A stretch of DNA of 64,000 nucleotides from Armigeres subalbatus (taxonomy: Eukaryota > Arthropoda > Insecta > Diptera > Culicidae). The notes under the pieces are model-generated. The model was not told where the DNA came from. It did no database searches and was given only the letters and a program-made list of their open reading frames with translations. Positions 1-9,875 of this stretch are shown piece by piece. The stretch is taken from assembly GCF_024139115.2 (NCBI RefSeq), contig NC_085141.1, forward strand, positions 38,508,120-38,572,119. Direction: 5' to 3'. Positions within the stretch are counted from its first letter, which is position 1; every line of letters starts with the position of its first letter. The position numbers and the translations under genes are program-made.

Positions 1-780
1 TCTCATGAAAAACTTTGTCGAAGACACCAAGTTTATAATTCCGTTAATTTAGAGATTTTTTACGTTTTATGCAAACAACCCCTAAAAAATGTTTTTTCAT
101 CATTTTTCTACGACGTTTGGTGGCTATATTGTGACTTAAAAACTTAAAAAATTAAAAAGTTATAACAGTTTTATTGGATTCTTTTTCCAATTTCACTCCG
201 GATAATCGAGCCATTTTTTGTTGCCGCTGAAAATTTAACTTTGGCTCAAATAATCTTGATTCTAGTTCTAATAAAATATCCCGTTGGTCCGTTCATGGAT
301 TCTGACTTCCGTTATAGGTCAGCGCCGATTGTCGGGGGCGGCGTTTGTCATAATTTTGGTCGACGAAGGCTTGGCGATTTATTAATTACGTTCGTAATGT
401 AAATTTTTTTTTTCAGTCTATTTTCAAGCCATTAACGGAAGAATCTTTTTATTTCACCGGAAAATACCAATGAACCAGGAGGTTCTTCCAAGTTTTTCGA
501 AGAAATGCTCTAAAGTTTTTACCGGAATTGAATTTGAAATTTTCATGGAAAATTGTTTAGAAGTTTGCCTATGCCATTGGGCTTGCATGCTTCGATTTTT
601 TTTCTCGTCGAGAATTTTCCGGAGTTTCCACTAAACCGAATTTCCTTGTTATTTTTCTAAGTTTCACAAAAACTGTTTCCAACATAATTTCATCTGGATT
701 TTTTTCCGAGTTTCTTTGGATTTCTACGTGAAATTTTTAATTTTCGGAAATTCTAAGAGAAAATTTTTAAAAGACAAAGG
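1..780. other. Intergenic, no gene seen
   Basis: AT-rich sequence without a supportable gene. Two small signals recur elsewhere. The 16-mer TTGTCGAAGACACCAA at 15-30 appears inverted at 4366-4381. The motif CTCCGGATAATCGAG at 191-207 recurs at the mariner-type relic near 3540-3603. Both suggest dispersed repeat debris. Confidence 0.6.
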
Positions 781-1510
781 GTCGTTCGGTTGAAAATCAT
801 TCGGTGGAAAGTATTTGACCGAATACCACTTGGCCGAATAATACGTTAAGCTGAAAGCTATCTAGCCGAATTCCATTTGTTCGATACGGTTATTATTTGG
901 AAAACGGTTTGACGGTACGACCAAACTAGTCATTTGACTGAAAAAGCCATATCCTCTAACAGGTCGTTTAGTCGAATAGCTCTTGTCGTCGACAATTCCA
1001 TTTTACTGAAACGGTAGTTTAGCAGGAAGGGCAATTTGGCCGAAAATGTTAATCGGCTGATCGGACTACATGGCGAAAAACGTCAACCCGTTCGGCCAAA
1101 CGGCATTTTTGAACTAATTAGCTGTCGGAGTAAACGTCTTTTTCGGCCAAATTATCAGTTCGGCCGTATAATCTTCACCCGTACGTCGCTTTCAGCCAAA
1201 TGACATTTTTGGCCAAACCGTTTTCGTCCTTATGTCACCTCGTCCGGCCAAGCAGCATTTTCGGTCAAACTATTTTTCTCGGCAGCTCGGGCAAACAACA
1301 CTTTCGGCTATATGTTCATTTCGGTAAAATGGCCCTTTTATGCCAAACGACCATCTAGGCCTTTTTGGCTAAATGACCAATTCGATTAGACGACTTTTCA
1401 GTCAAATGACCTGTTCGGCCGAATGACATTATCGGCCATATGTTTTTTCGGCCAAATACCAGTGGAGTTTCAGATTAATGACATATTGGGCAAACAACAA
1501 ACGGCCCTTC
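781..1510. repeat. Degenerate GGCCGAA tandem array with strand switch
   Basis: A degenerate tandem array of roughly 20-24-bp units built around TTTGGCCGAA. From about 785 to 1090 most units read in the GGCCGAA orientation. From about 1090 to 1500 they read as the complement, TTCGGCCAAA. The unit is too diverged for an exact copy count by eye. No coding frame crosses it. It resembles the dispersed simple arrays of mosquito intergenic DNA; the polarity change near 1090 is visible directly. Confidence 0.75.
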
Positions 1511-1666
1511 CCCGGACCCCGGAACGGATTTCAACGTGAAATTATGTGGATTTCAACAGGAAATCCTTGGCCACTTCTGCAAGGCATTCTTTAAAATTTC
1601 CAAAGGAAATTTCCAAAGGAAATTTTTTATAATTTACCCGGGAAATTTCTGGGATTTGCACCTGGT

Positions 1667-1905
1667 GAGCTTCGTGGCCGTGTGGTTAGTGGCGTCAGTC
1701 GTCTAAGCGTATTTGCAAGCCATTGAGTGTGAGTTTGAATCCCGCCCTAGTAAGGAGATAACATTTCGTGAAGCGGAAAACGCTCCACTGGTTCACTGGG
1801 TACTGTGTGAATGTCTTGTCTGTAGTCTAATGCTAAGTGTTAAGTATTCTGTCTGTGCGACCTCTGGTCAAAGGCGGTGATCCTGCCAACCTTTCTTTTG
1901 AATTC
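1667..1905 (+). mobile_element. tRNA-derived SINE, non-Feilai
   Basis: The 5' head looks like a tRNA with internal RNA polymerase III promoter boxes. A box A-like stretch with GTGGCCGTGTGGTTAGTGG lies near 1674-1692, and a box B-like GAGTTTGAATCCC is at 1731-1743. The body runs to about 1905 and does not match the Feilai copies in this window. No clear target duplication or tail was found, so the 3' end is approximate. It would be non-autonomous, moved by a LINE-encoded reverse transcriptase. Confidence 0.6.
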
Positions 1906-2349
1906 TACAAAAAGATCTTCCATATTTTTAAAGAAATCTACTCAGAATTTTAACGGTAGTATTTTCGAGATATCGAAGATTACGAAAAGATTTTGAAAAT
2001 GAAAATGAAAATGAAAACTTCTAAATTTTATCGTCAAGCACCAAGATTTTTCAGATGCACTTGATGTTGTGGCTTAGACATGTCGTGGCCATCCGAAAAT
2101 TCCGGAACATCCATGAAATAATACAAAAAATAATGAATTTCTTCGCATAGCACCATTTGAAATTCTAACATCGGAATTTATTTCATATGATTTATTCCAA
2201 CTAAGAGCTCTGTAATACATAAAATTCATTTACATTCAGCTCGGTCTGTAGTTGCATGTCGCCAACTTTGTAGTTCACGGAAGGACCTCAAATCGATCCA
2301 CCTTGCTCTAAGCGCACCTCGCCTTCTTGTCCCCTGCAGATCCCTATAA

Positions 2350-2570
2350 GGTCACTCCGGACGGAATCCAAGTTTAAAAGTGCTCGCGTTTTCGGGGGCA
2401 CACCACTCGATACGGAAACAACGCACAACTGTCATTTTTGTTATTTCACGCATGCTGCGACGCAGCAAAGCAAACTCAACAAAAATGACAGTTGTGCGCC
2501 GCCTCTGAATCGAGTGGTGTGCCCCCGAAAACGCGAGCACTTTGGAACTTGGATTCCGTCAGGAGTGACC
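2350..2570. mobile_element. MITE with ~100-bp inverted repeats (family M1, copy 1)
   Basis: A 221-bp palindrome-like element. The ends are GGTCACTCCGGACGGAATCC and its near-complement GGATTCCGTCAGGAGTGACC, and inverted repeats extend about 100 bp inward. It is flanked by ATAA at 2346-2349 and 2571-2574, compatible with a 3-bp TAA or a 4-bp duplication. That favours a PIF/Harbinger-like or similar source; the assignment is inference. A second copy with the same ends lies at 54429-54784. Short open frames on both strands across it are only reflections of the inverted repeat. Confidence 0.85.
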
Positions 2571-2685
2571 ATAAGGAACTATTTTCATCGGGATATTGCC
2601 CGACATTCTGAGCATGACATTGTGTATGGATTACCTTGGCCACCGAGTGATTCTTTTGAAAATGAAAATATTAGTTTCATCATTA

Positions 2686-2848
2686 GGGAAGATCCATTAA
2701 TTACGGAACGCAAAAATGGACATTTTCAATCCCCCCTCGCCCCTGTGTCACACTTTTTGTATGAGGAATCTAAAACATTTGTATAGATTGTCACCCTTCA
2801 GGAGACCGTCTCCCCCTCCTAAGCGATACGTAATTTACGGATGTTCCC
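2686..2848. mobile_element. MITE, GGGAA...AATTACG ends (family M2, copy 1)
   Basis: Inverted ends: left GGGAAGATCCATTAATTACG, right CGTAATTTACGGATGTTCCC. TA dinucleotides flank it at 2684-2685 and 2849-2850. The interior has the C-rich and G-rich blocks and the GTCACACTTTTTGTATG segment also seen at 57571-57736, so the two are members of one family. TA duplication suggests a Tc1/mariner-like source. Confidence 0.7.
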
Positions 2849-2962
2849 TAAAGACAAGGATTTTTCAGCGCCATTTCTTGTTACTATGAATATAGAACTG
2901 GTGTTTTAATCCATACATAGACCACCGTTGGTGAAATAATTGTTTTTTCATATAAATATTGA

Positions 2963-3115
2963 GGCTGTTCACAAATTACGTAACACTGGAAGGAGAAAGA
3001 GGGAGTCGTTACGATTCATACAAACCAATTGAACCTTCCATATAAAATGCGTTACGAGGGGGAGGATGGAGGTCCAAAATCTTCAAATTTAGCGTTACGT
3101 TATTTGTGAATGAAT
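2963..3115. mobile_element. MITE-like, CACAAATTACGTAAC ends
   Basis: Left CACAAATTACGTAAC and right GCGTTACGTTATTTGTGAA form inverted ends around a purine-rich interior. The terminal AATTACGTAAC core is shared with the elements at 2686-2848, 56835-56998 and 57571-57736, although the interiors differ. Boundaries are approximate. Confidence 0.55.
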
Positions 3116-3537
3116 CCATTCCGGATATTCCGAAGGACCATTTGGTGGCATGAATCACAATGTCAATGCTGTAGTCAGAATGTTCATACGAATGCTTTAA
3201 AAAATATCGGTACTTTGAATTGAAATCCATAAAATGGTCAATTATTAATGTTCCCTCTTTCCGTTCCCTTAGGGTTCTTTCACAAAATCCGTAGGCTAAA
3301 TTTGATAATTTTCTTGTAACTTATGGCAGGTTTATTTTTTTTGTACGGATCGTAAAGCTTGGTCTGACTTCCTAATTTCCCCGAAAGAATTATATAATTT
3401 GTGAACAGTCCCTTATTCGTAATTTGTGAACAGTCAGTTAAGAAAGTCACTATCATTACTAGGTGTCTTGCACATATTGGATAAGTTACGGATACACAAA
3501 GATAATATTTATATTTTTGTGAGATGGGTAAAAATAT

Positions 3538-3603
3538 TACTCCGGATAATCGAGCCATTTTCTCCGGTTAATCGTGCCTCCGGATAATCGAGTCCGGCCT
3601 GTA
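3538..3603. repeat. One end of a mariner/pogo-like relic with triplicated subterminal motif
   Basis: CTCCGGATAATCGAG occurs twice in this short stretch, and a third variant (CTCCGGTTAATCGTG) lies between them. The stretch ends in GTCCGGCCTGTA, a typical outer end of TA-targeting elements. The opposite end was not found nearby, so this is a solo or truncated end. Confidence 0.45.
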
Positions 3604-3856
3604 TTTGATTTAGTTGCTACTTGACAACGGTAAAATTGTGGCAGTCAATCGCATACGCATAACAAAGTACAAGTAATGAACTTTAAATTAATACCTGAAC
3701 TATAGAGTTGTAAGCGAATGTAAGGAATGTTTCATCAAAAACCATTTCCTACTATGCAAGGTAGAAATCAATCACCCATCACAAGGAGCTGATGAACAAA
3801 TGCACCATGCTTCTCCATATGCTTATACATGGAACATGTTCAAAACTTGTTAGCAT

Positions 3857-4301
3857 TAGCATTAGCATTGAGCATTTCGCACAAATTCGTAGGTGGTACA
3901 AGCCAAGACTATTGTATGAGAGTTGCATCACTTTCATCCGTTACCACAGATATAGATTTGGGACTAATTACTACCTCTTAGATGGAAGCAATGCTCTCTC
4001 CAACAGTCGAGATCTGTCCTGGCCACGTCCTTGCGAATGCTGAGGAAGGGGAAGGATGGTTAGTTGGACACCTACTTAAGAAAGTGCAGAGAACTCTACG
4101 ACCTCTCATAGATGCCACGGTAGGTTTTTTTGGGATTGTTAGTGTTGAAGGTTATAACAGTAGGAATCGTTTTGGTAGAACGTGAAACACAGAAAGAGCT
4201 AAGATAGAAATACAAAGTAGGAAAGGGACGAGCCTGAAATTGAACCCACGACCTCCTGCTTAAAAGGCAGAAGCGGTAGCCACTAGACTACCGAGCTCGT
4301 C
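3857..4301 (-). mobile_element. tRNA-Lys-derived SINE with (TAGCAT)n tail
   Basis: Reading minus, positions 4301-4227 fold as a tRNA-like head. The acceptor arms GACGAGC and GCTCGTC pair over 7 bp. The D arm resembles a tRNA D arm, and the anticodon arm TCTGC/GCAGG encloses loop CTTTTAA with anticodon TTT (Lys type). The T stem is eroded, so it is not a working tRNA. The body continues to a short (AGCATT)n tail on the low-coordinate side. Direct repeats at 3832-3856 and 4302-4326 match over about 25 bp with one mismatch, an unusually long target duplication. It is distinct from Feilai. Confidence 0.8.
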
Positions 4302-4326
4302 GAACATGTTCAAAACTTGTTGGCAT

Positions 4327-5833
4327 AAAAATCAATAAATCTCCAAAAGTAATGAAATTACGAATTTGGTGTCTTCGACAAAGATTTTCAAGAGAACTTT
4401 TGCTACAACTCTCGTAAAGACGAGATCCCAAGTAGCACATGTAACAACTCTTAAATAAAAAAAATAAATGAATGGTTACATTATGGTTGGATTTAGGATG
4501 CTTGAAACATTCCAAGTCACGGTTGATTGCATTTAGGTCATTTTTCAGTCATCTTGAAACTAAATGTGTTATCAGTTTATAAGCAGTTACAGGGTCATTG
4601 AATTGTAACCATAACATTGAACTGTCATACGCACTCAAGTCACAATAAAGTTTTTAATTAGTTACCGAAAGACTATCCGAATAGTAGATGCCAAGTAACA
4701 AAAACATAATATCATGATATAGAATGAAGGAGCCTCCATTCTGATTTGAATTTCTTTCATTGATGTCTGGTGCCGAATTATAATTTTGACACGGAGATAC
4801 TGCACATGCACACTTTTTTGTATATACACAAAATTTGAATAGAATTCAATAATTAAAACACAATGCGAATTATTCCAAAAGTTGCCAAACGTCAAACGAA
4901 GCGAGTTACCCTGAAACATCAGAAGCTATGGAAGCAAATTACAATGTAACTAAATTCAATGCTGAGGTGAGTCACATCAATGTTGCAAAAAAATATTGTT
5001 ACTAGTAACTAATCTTCACAGGCGTACTAGTTGCAATGTAACTTGTTTATGATTTGTAAAAATGATAAGTTACGTGTAACCCGTATGTAACGGATTTGTA
5101 TAGCCCCATTTATATGATCAACACTGCATGTGAAATGATTGTGCACATATCGGAAATCGTCATATACTGAAAAGTTTCATGTGCACTTATAAAAACGAAT
5201 GTTGGTATTATCGTTTATAGTACTAAAAATTATCGTCTAGTTTAATATTGCAATTTGACAAAACTGTGATTTGTCTTAAAAGCCATTAGTATAAAATAAG
5301 GTAGATCGAACGTACTTGAGTGTTAAGTCAATACAGTTACAGTTACTTATATCTACTGCCTAATACCTTTCCGAGAAAAGTCGACTTTTGCTTCTTTGAA
5401 AAATGTCAACCTAAAAGTTGGTTTAACCGAGGGCGCGAGGTTTTTAGCTAGCTAAAATGATAGGTTTCACCAAAAATTCCATTCCGCACATTAATCTCCG
5501 CTGATATAACATTAAAATATCACTTTGCATATAAACATTTACCATTTCTTATTTTAGATTCATGTCTTCAACTTTCTGATTAATGACATTCAATTTAAGT
5601 GACATTGTGACCAGATTTGTTTTATTTTCGTATTAAATACATAACAAAGTTTCATGACAACTAATAAAATGTTGACAAGTAGAAGTCAGTAAATAGTTAC
5701 AAAGTGGCAATCAAGACCAGAATGTTTCAGTTACTGTAACATGGAAATGTTACGGATGGATTACAATGCAACTTAATGTGAGAGCGTATAGTTAGTTACA
5801 TAGTAGTTCAATTTTTTGCGCTTTTTTTGGTTG
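4327..5833. other. Intergenic, no gene seen
   Basis: AT-rich sequence without a supportable gene. Several stretches rich in GTTAC/GTAAC (around 4940-5100, 5335-5350 and 5690-5800) look like eroded repeat sequence, but no element boundaries could be fixed. Confidence 0.5.
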
Positions 5834-6053
5834 CACTACACAGAAAAAAAATAATGAAAAATAAACAGCGCGTAAAACTTGACATGCGGAAATTAACGCT
5901 ATTCTGCGCTGAAACGGTCCTCGTCCTAACAAGATTGTTTACAACTTGTATGCAATATTCACGATTCACGTCAAATATTGTATAATAATGGCGTTCCATT
6001 TATGTGCATGATTTTTAGCGTAAATTTCAGTGGATTTTTCTATCTGTGTAGTG
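5834..6053. mobile_element. MITE, CACTACACAGA ends (family M3, copy 1)
   Basis: Left end CACTACACAGAAAAAAAATA and right end TTTTTCTATCTGTGTAGTG are inverted. The interior shares ACAGCGCGTAAAA, GCGGAAATTAACGCTATTCTG and the TTTATGTGCATG...GCGTAAATTTCA block with the copy at 63325-63579. About 220 bp long. No coding content. Confidence 0.7.
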
Positions 6054-6389
6054 TTACAAATACAGTTACAGTTATTAAAATTTCACACATAATTTTGTCG
6101 CATATCGATCACCGTAATTAAATTGTGACAATCTGTGCTATTTGGGATGTTGTGTAGTGGAAAAAAACATTTTTCATCTCACTTTTAGAGGGATCATAAG
6201 GCTGAATACCTCCAAAGAAGCTCATCGACTGACTGATAAAATGTCTCGAAGACGCCATTACGCTAAATCACATAATAAAGGTACTATGACCCCTTCAAGA
6301 CGAATCTTTTACATTGGTTTAACGTACAGATTTGGGTTTTTCCGCTCGATCCTGCCAAAACTAGTATAGAAAGTACTGAAAAGGAATTA

Positions 6390-7110
6390 TTTTTTTCGAA
6401 TGTCCTAGGCCGTCCAAACTGTTCTGGAGTACATATCCTCGAAGTCGAATGCATCAGAAAATATGTTTAGAAACAATATGTCCAAAGCTGATAATATGAC
6501 CAAAAATATGAAATATGATATGAAATTATCAAGTTTTGAATTAACGTAACCTATTTCAGGGTTTCAAAAATGAACTGGAGTTCAGAACATACTATCTACC
6601 CGATCAACCAAGCCCCGAAAGATGTATTCGTGTGGCGCTAAACAACCCAGCAGGTCCATTGAGCAGATAATAATTTACTCTCATTACTTTTAAAAACTTC
6701 TACAGGACTTTTTGGTTCTCCAAAACATATACCGTGGGCTGAACTCCAGAACGTTTTGGAAAACCTTGAGCATCCCGTATTCAAGAAAATTGAATTTGCA
6801 TTATGCATATATGCTTATTGAACGAGATTGACTGAATACCGACGACGAGGACATTGGTAAAACGCTTGATTGATCTGATAGATGCCGTGGTCGTAATTCC
6901 AGAACGTTTTGGAGTACCTCAAGCATCTCATATTCAAGAAAATTGGATGTGCAAGATGCGTGCATGGCTACTAAACCAAATTATGTGTATACTGACGATG
7001 AGGACATTGCCAAAGCCTTGGTTGCTCCGGTAGGTACCGTGGGCTGAACTCGAGAACGTTTTGGAGTACCTTGTGCATCTTGTATTCCTGAAAATTAAAC
7101 ACAGGCATAA
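6390..7110. repeat. ~150-bp tandem satellite, 2-3 recognisable units
   Basis: Related units begin near 6732, 6886 and 7036, each with CCGTGGGCTGAACTC followed by a variant of AGAACGTTTTGGAGTACCTT and ATTCAAGAAAATTG. Spacing is therefore about 150-155 bp. A weaker related stretch with TTCTGGAGTACATATCCTCG lies near 6420. No coding frame is sustained. Units are clearly diverged from each other. Confidence 0.7.
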
Positions 7111-7618
7111 CGTTCAGGATGGCTCAACTTGTCTAAGTATTCAGAACTATCAAACGATGTGAATTAGGTTTCACAAATGCCTAAAGTGACCAGACGTCCC
7201 GCATTTTCGCCATTTGTCCCGCGCTGAAAAATGTCCCGCGAAATGTCTCGCGTTTCACTTATTTCAAAATAATGTTCCGCGAAATAAAGAAATATTTCAA
7301 TATTTCTACAGATACAGTAACAGTAATTTGGTAAACGCTCTTAAAGAGCTTATAAAATTTTAAAAATTTATTATATTGATTAGTGGCATGCTTTTTGTAA
7401 GATTGTATTTTGGATTGAAAGCAGAAACGTTGAAATTAGAAGACACGCCTGTGTGTATTAACTTAGGCTTGCCATTAACTCCTCGCCGAGTGGAAAATGA
7501 GCACGAGTCATAGTTTTTTGAGAAACAGATATTAGTTTCAAAACTCACAACAATGATCATCATCAAACCCCAGCTTGTGCGTGAGCAAATTTGTCGTTCA
7601 TTTGTCGCGCATAAATGC
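7111..7618. other. Intergenic, no gene seen
   Basis: No supportable gene. A cluster of GTCCCGC/GTCTCGC motifs at about 7190-7285 (AGTGACCAGACGTCCCGC and relatives) looks like the end of an undetermined repeat. Confidence 0.45.
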
Positions 7619-7629
7619 GTCACTCACTC

Positions 7630-7928
7630 CCTTCTTCTTCTTCTTCTTTGTAGGCATTACATCCCCACACTGGGACAGAGCCGCCTCGCAGCTTAGTGTT
7701 CATTAAGCACTTCCACAGTTATTAACTGCGAGGTTTCTAAGCCAAGTTACCATTTCTGCATTCGTATATCATGAGGCTAACACACGATGATACTTTTATG
7801 CCCAGGGAAGTCGAGACAATTTCCAATCCGAAAATTGTCTAGACCGGCAACGGGAATCGAACCCAGCCACCCTCAGCATGGTCTTGCTTTGTAGCCGCGC
7901 ATCTTACCGCACGGCTAAGGAGGGCCCC
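7630..7928 (-). mobile_element. Feilai SINE copy 1
   Basis: Reading minus, it begins GGGGCCCTCCTTAGCCGTG, followed by the tRNA-like head with box B GGGTTCGATTCCC. The Feilai body ends in GGGGATGTAATGCC and a GAAGAA tail. Length is about 300 bp, apparently complete. The sequence upstream of the SINE (7929-7962) is identical over 34 bp to that upstream of copy 2, and a possible short duplication is TCACTCACTC (7619-7628) against TCACTCAATC (7946-7955). Non-autonomous; family named from memory of Aedes aegypti repeats. Confidence 0.85.
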
Positions 7929-7962
7929 ACGTGCTACTGAGGAATTTCACTCAATCTGCAAC

Positions 7963-8593
7963 CCACCAAATCGCGAACGGCTAATAAATTGGCACGAAAA
8001 TGGGACTCTTTGGATAAACATGTTCATTATCACGGGAAGTGAATAAATATACTGTGAACAGGTTAGTAATTTGAATATTAAACTTTTGTTCGATGCTGTT
8101 CGATGCAATCGAATGTTGGTGGGTGAGGAGTGCGGGGGGTGTGGGGTTGACCCGTAGAAGGTCCGGTGCCATATTGACTGCCATCGTGGTACTCTTCCAA
8201 CTATGTCCTTAAACGCAGCATTTTACAGATGATAATTTATTTTAAGATGTGGGAAAAATAATTTGGACGAAGAAAAGCGGTTTCTCATCAAACCACCATC
8301 GACGAAATTTACCTCTTTCCGTCTCCCACAAAATTATAACTGTGGTGGTGCAACACCGAGCGGAACCACTCACATAAAACACGTGTTTGTTGGTTTCCAA
8401 TTTTATTTCGTCCTTAACTCTATCGAGTTTGAGGAATTTCGACAATCCTGCTTATACGCTTTGGTATATGAACGCTTTGGTGTATTCTAGTTATCCTAAT
8501 CATGCCCTCATGGACACGAGAACGAAGAAAGATGTTTAATTGGATACCCACTAAAAGAGTTATAATAAGTGAAATGGAAGGTTTGAACGTGCT
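7963..8593. other. Intergenic, no gene seen
   Basis: Spacer between the two Feilai copies. Short overlapping frames on both strands have no recognisable domain. No repeat boundary found. Confidence 0.5.
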
Positions 8594-8865
8594 TCTTCTT
8601 CTTCTTCTTATTGACTTTACATTCCTCACTGGGACAGAGCCGCCTCGCAGCTTAGTGTTAATGAACACTTCCACAGTTATTAACTGCGAGGTTTCTAAGC
8701 CAGGTTACCATTTTTGCATTCGTATAGCATGAGGCTAACACGATGATACTTTTATGCCCAGAGAAGTCGAGACAATTTCCAATCCGAAAATTGCTTAGAC
8801 CGGCACCGGGAATCGAACCCAGCCACTCTCAGCATGGTCTTGCTTTGTAGCCGCGCGAGGGCCCC
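8594..8865 (-). mobile_element. Feilai SINE copy 2
   Basis: Minus-strand Feilai copy with a deletion in the tRNA-like head: the box A segment between GCCGCGC and the terminal GGGCCCC is missing. It is flanked by a perfect 7-bp duplication, ACGTGCT, at 8587-8593 and 8866-8872. The following 34 bp (8866-8899) equal the sequence next to copy 1. With box A damaged the copy should not be transcribed from its own promoter (inference). Confidence 0.85.
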
Positions 8866-8899
8866 ACGTGCTACTGAGGAATTTCACTCAATCTGCAAC

Positions 8900-9669
8900 A
8901 ATAAATGCTTTTAAAGTGAAGAACTGAAATCATTTCTAAATTCACAGAGATAATACAAAAAAAATCTCATTTGGCTCAGGATCTGACAGTTTTCAATGCT
9001 CGATTGGCTCAAGATCTCTGAATGTAGGATCCCTGGTTCAACAATTTTAACTTACATGGTGTTCGTATGTCGTCATTATTTCAGTAAAAACTTCTTTTAA
9101 AATCTGAGCAAGCTCGACGAATATCAAGTAGCTCGAATATCAAGTTTCAAGCCCTTAAAAAAATTAAAATAAATCGCGATTAAAATAAATTGAGAGGAAA
9201 AATAAAAACCAAATTGTATCTCACCTCAAAAAAAGAAAACAGAATTCTAGAAATTTGAATTGTAAAACAGAAAAATTTCGAAAAATTAAAAAAAAATATT
9301 ACAAGAAATTGCAACTATGAAAAGAATCAAACCATTATAATTAGGTGCTAATGTAATATTACCATATTGATCGAATGTTGACTGACAGTAACACTACATG
9401 GGCAGGAAGCGAACATTGTCAGTGTGCCTGTTGATTAAAGCATTTCGCATAACACGTTGTTGGTATCTTAATTTTTCTATTTCAAAAATTAGTTACAAAT
9501 TATCAGTTGCTTTGAATAAAACTGACCTCCGGTTTGGTCAAAAAATAAAACAGTTTACAAACTTTTACCCTGATTTTTCAAGTAAAATAAAAAATAACAA
9601 AATTTATCGGGAAAAGTGGGAAAAAAACGGGAATTTGAAAATCGAATTTCAATCACCTGTGAAAGTTTG
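8900..9669. other. Intergenic, no gene seen
   Basis: A-rich DNA. A 110-codon plus-strand frame at 9398-9730 starts here, but its composition is A-rich and it runs into a simple repeat, so I do not call a gene. Confidence 0.5.
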
Positions 9670-9875
9670 GGGCAACAGCCGCTGCAATGTAGAAGATGAA
9701 GTAGAAGATGAAGCAATAGAAGCAGAATAAGTATTAGAAGAAGTAGAATAAGTATAAGAAGAAATAGCAAAATAGTAGTAGTAGCAGTATAAGTAGTAGA
9801 AAAAAATAGTAGGAGAAGAAGTAGAAGAAGTAGTACTAAACGAAGTAGAAGAAGTAGTAGGAGTAATGGAAGACG
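9670..9875 (+). repeat. Degenerate GAAGTA microsatellite
   Basis: Imperfect repeats of GAAGTAGAAGAT/GAAGTAGTA over about 200 bp. A second short patch (AATAGTAGAAGAAGTAG-type) lies at about 10480-10535. The antisense leucine-rich and serine-rich open frames here are repeat artefacts. Confidence 0.8.

Noticed and set aside
4227..4301. Functional tRNA-Lys gene
   Set aside because: The acceptor and anticodon arms are good, but the T stem is broken. The sequence is also continuous with a SINE body bounded by target duplications.
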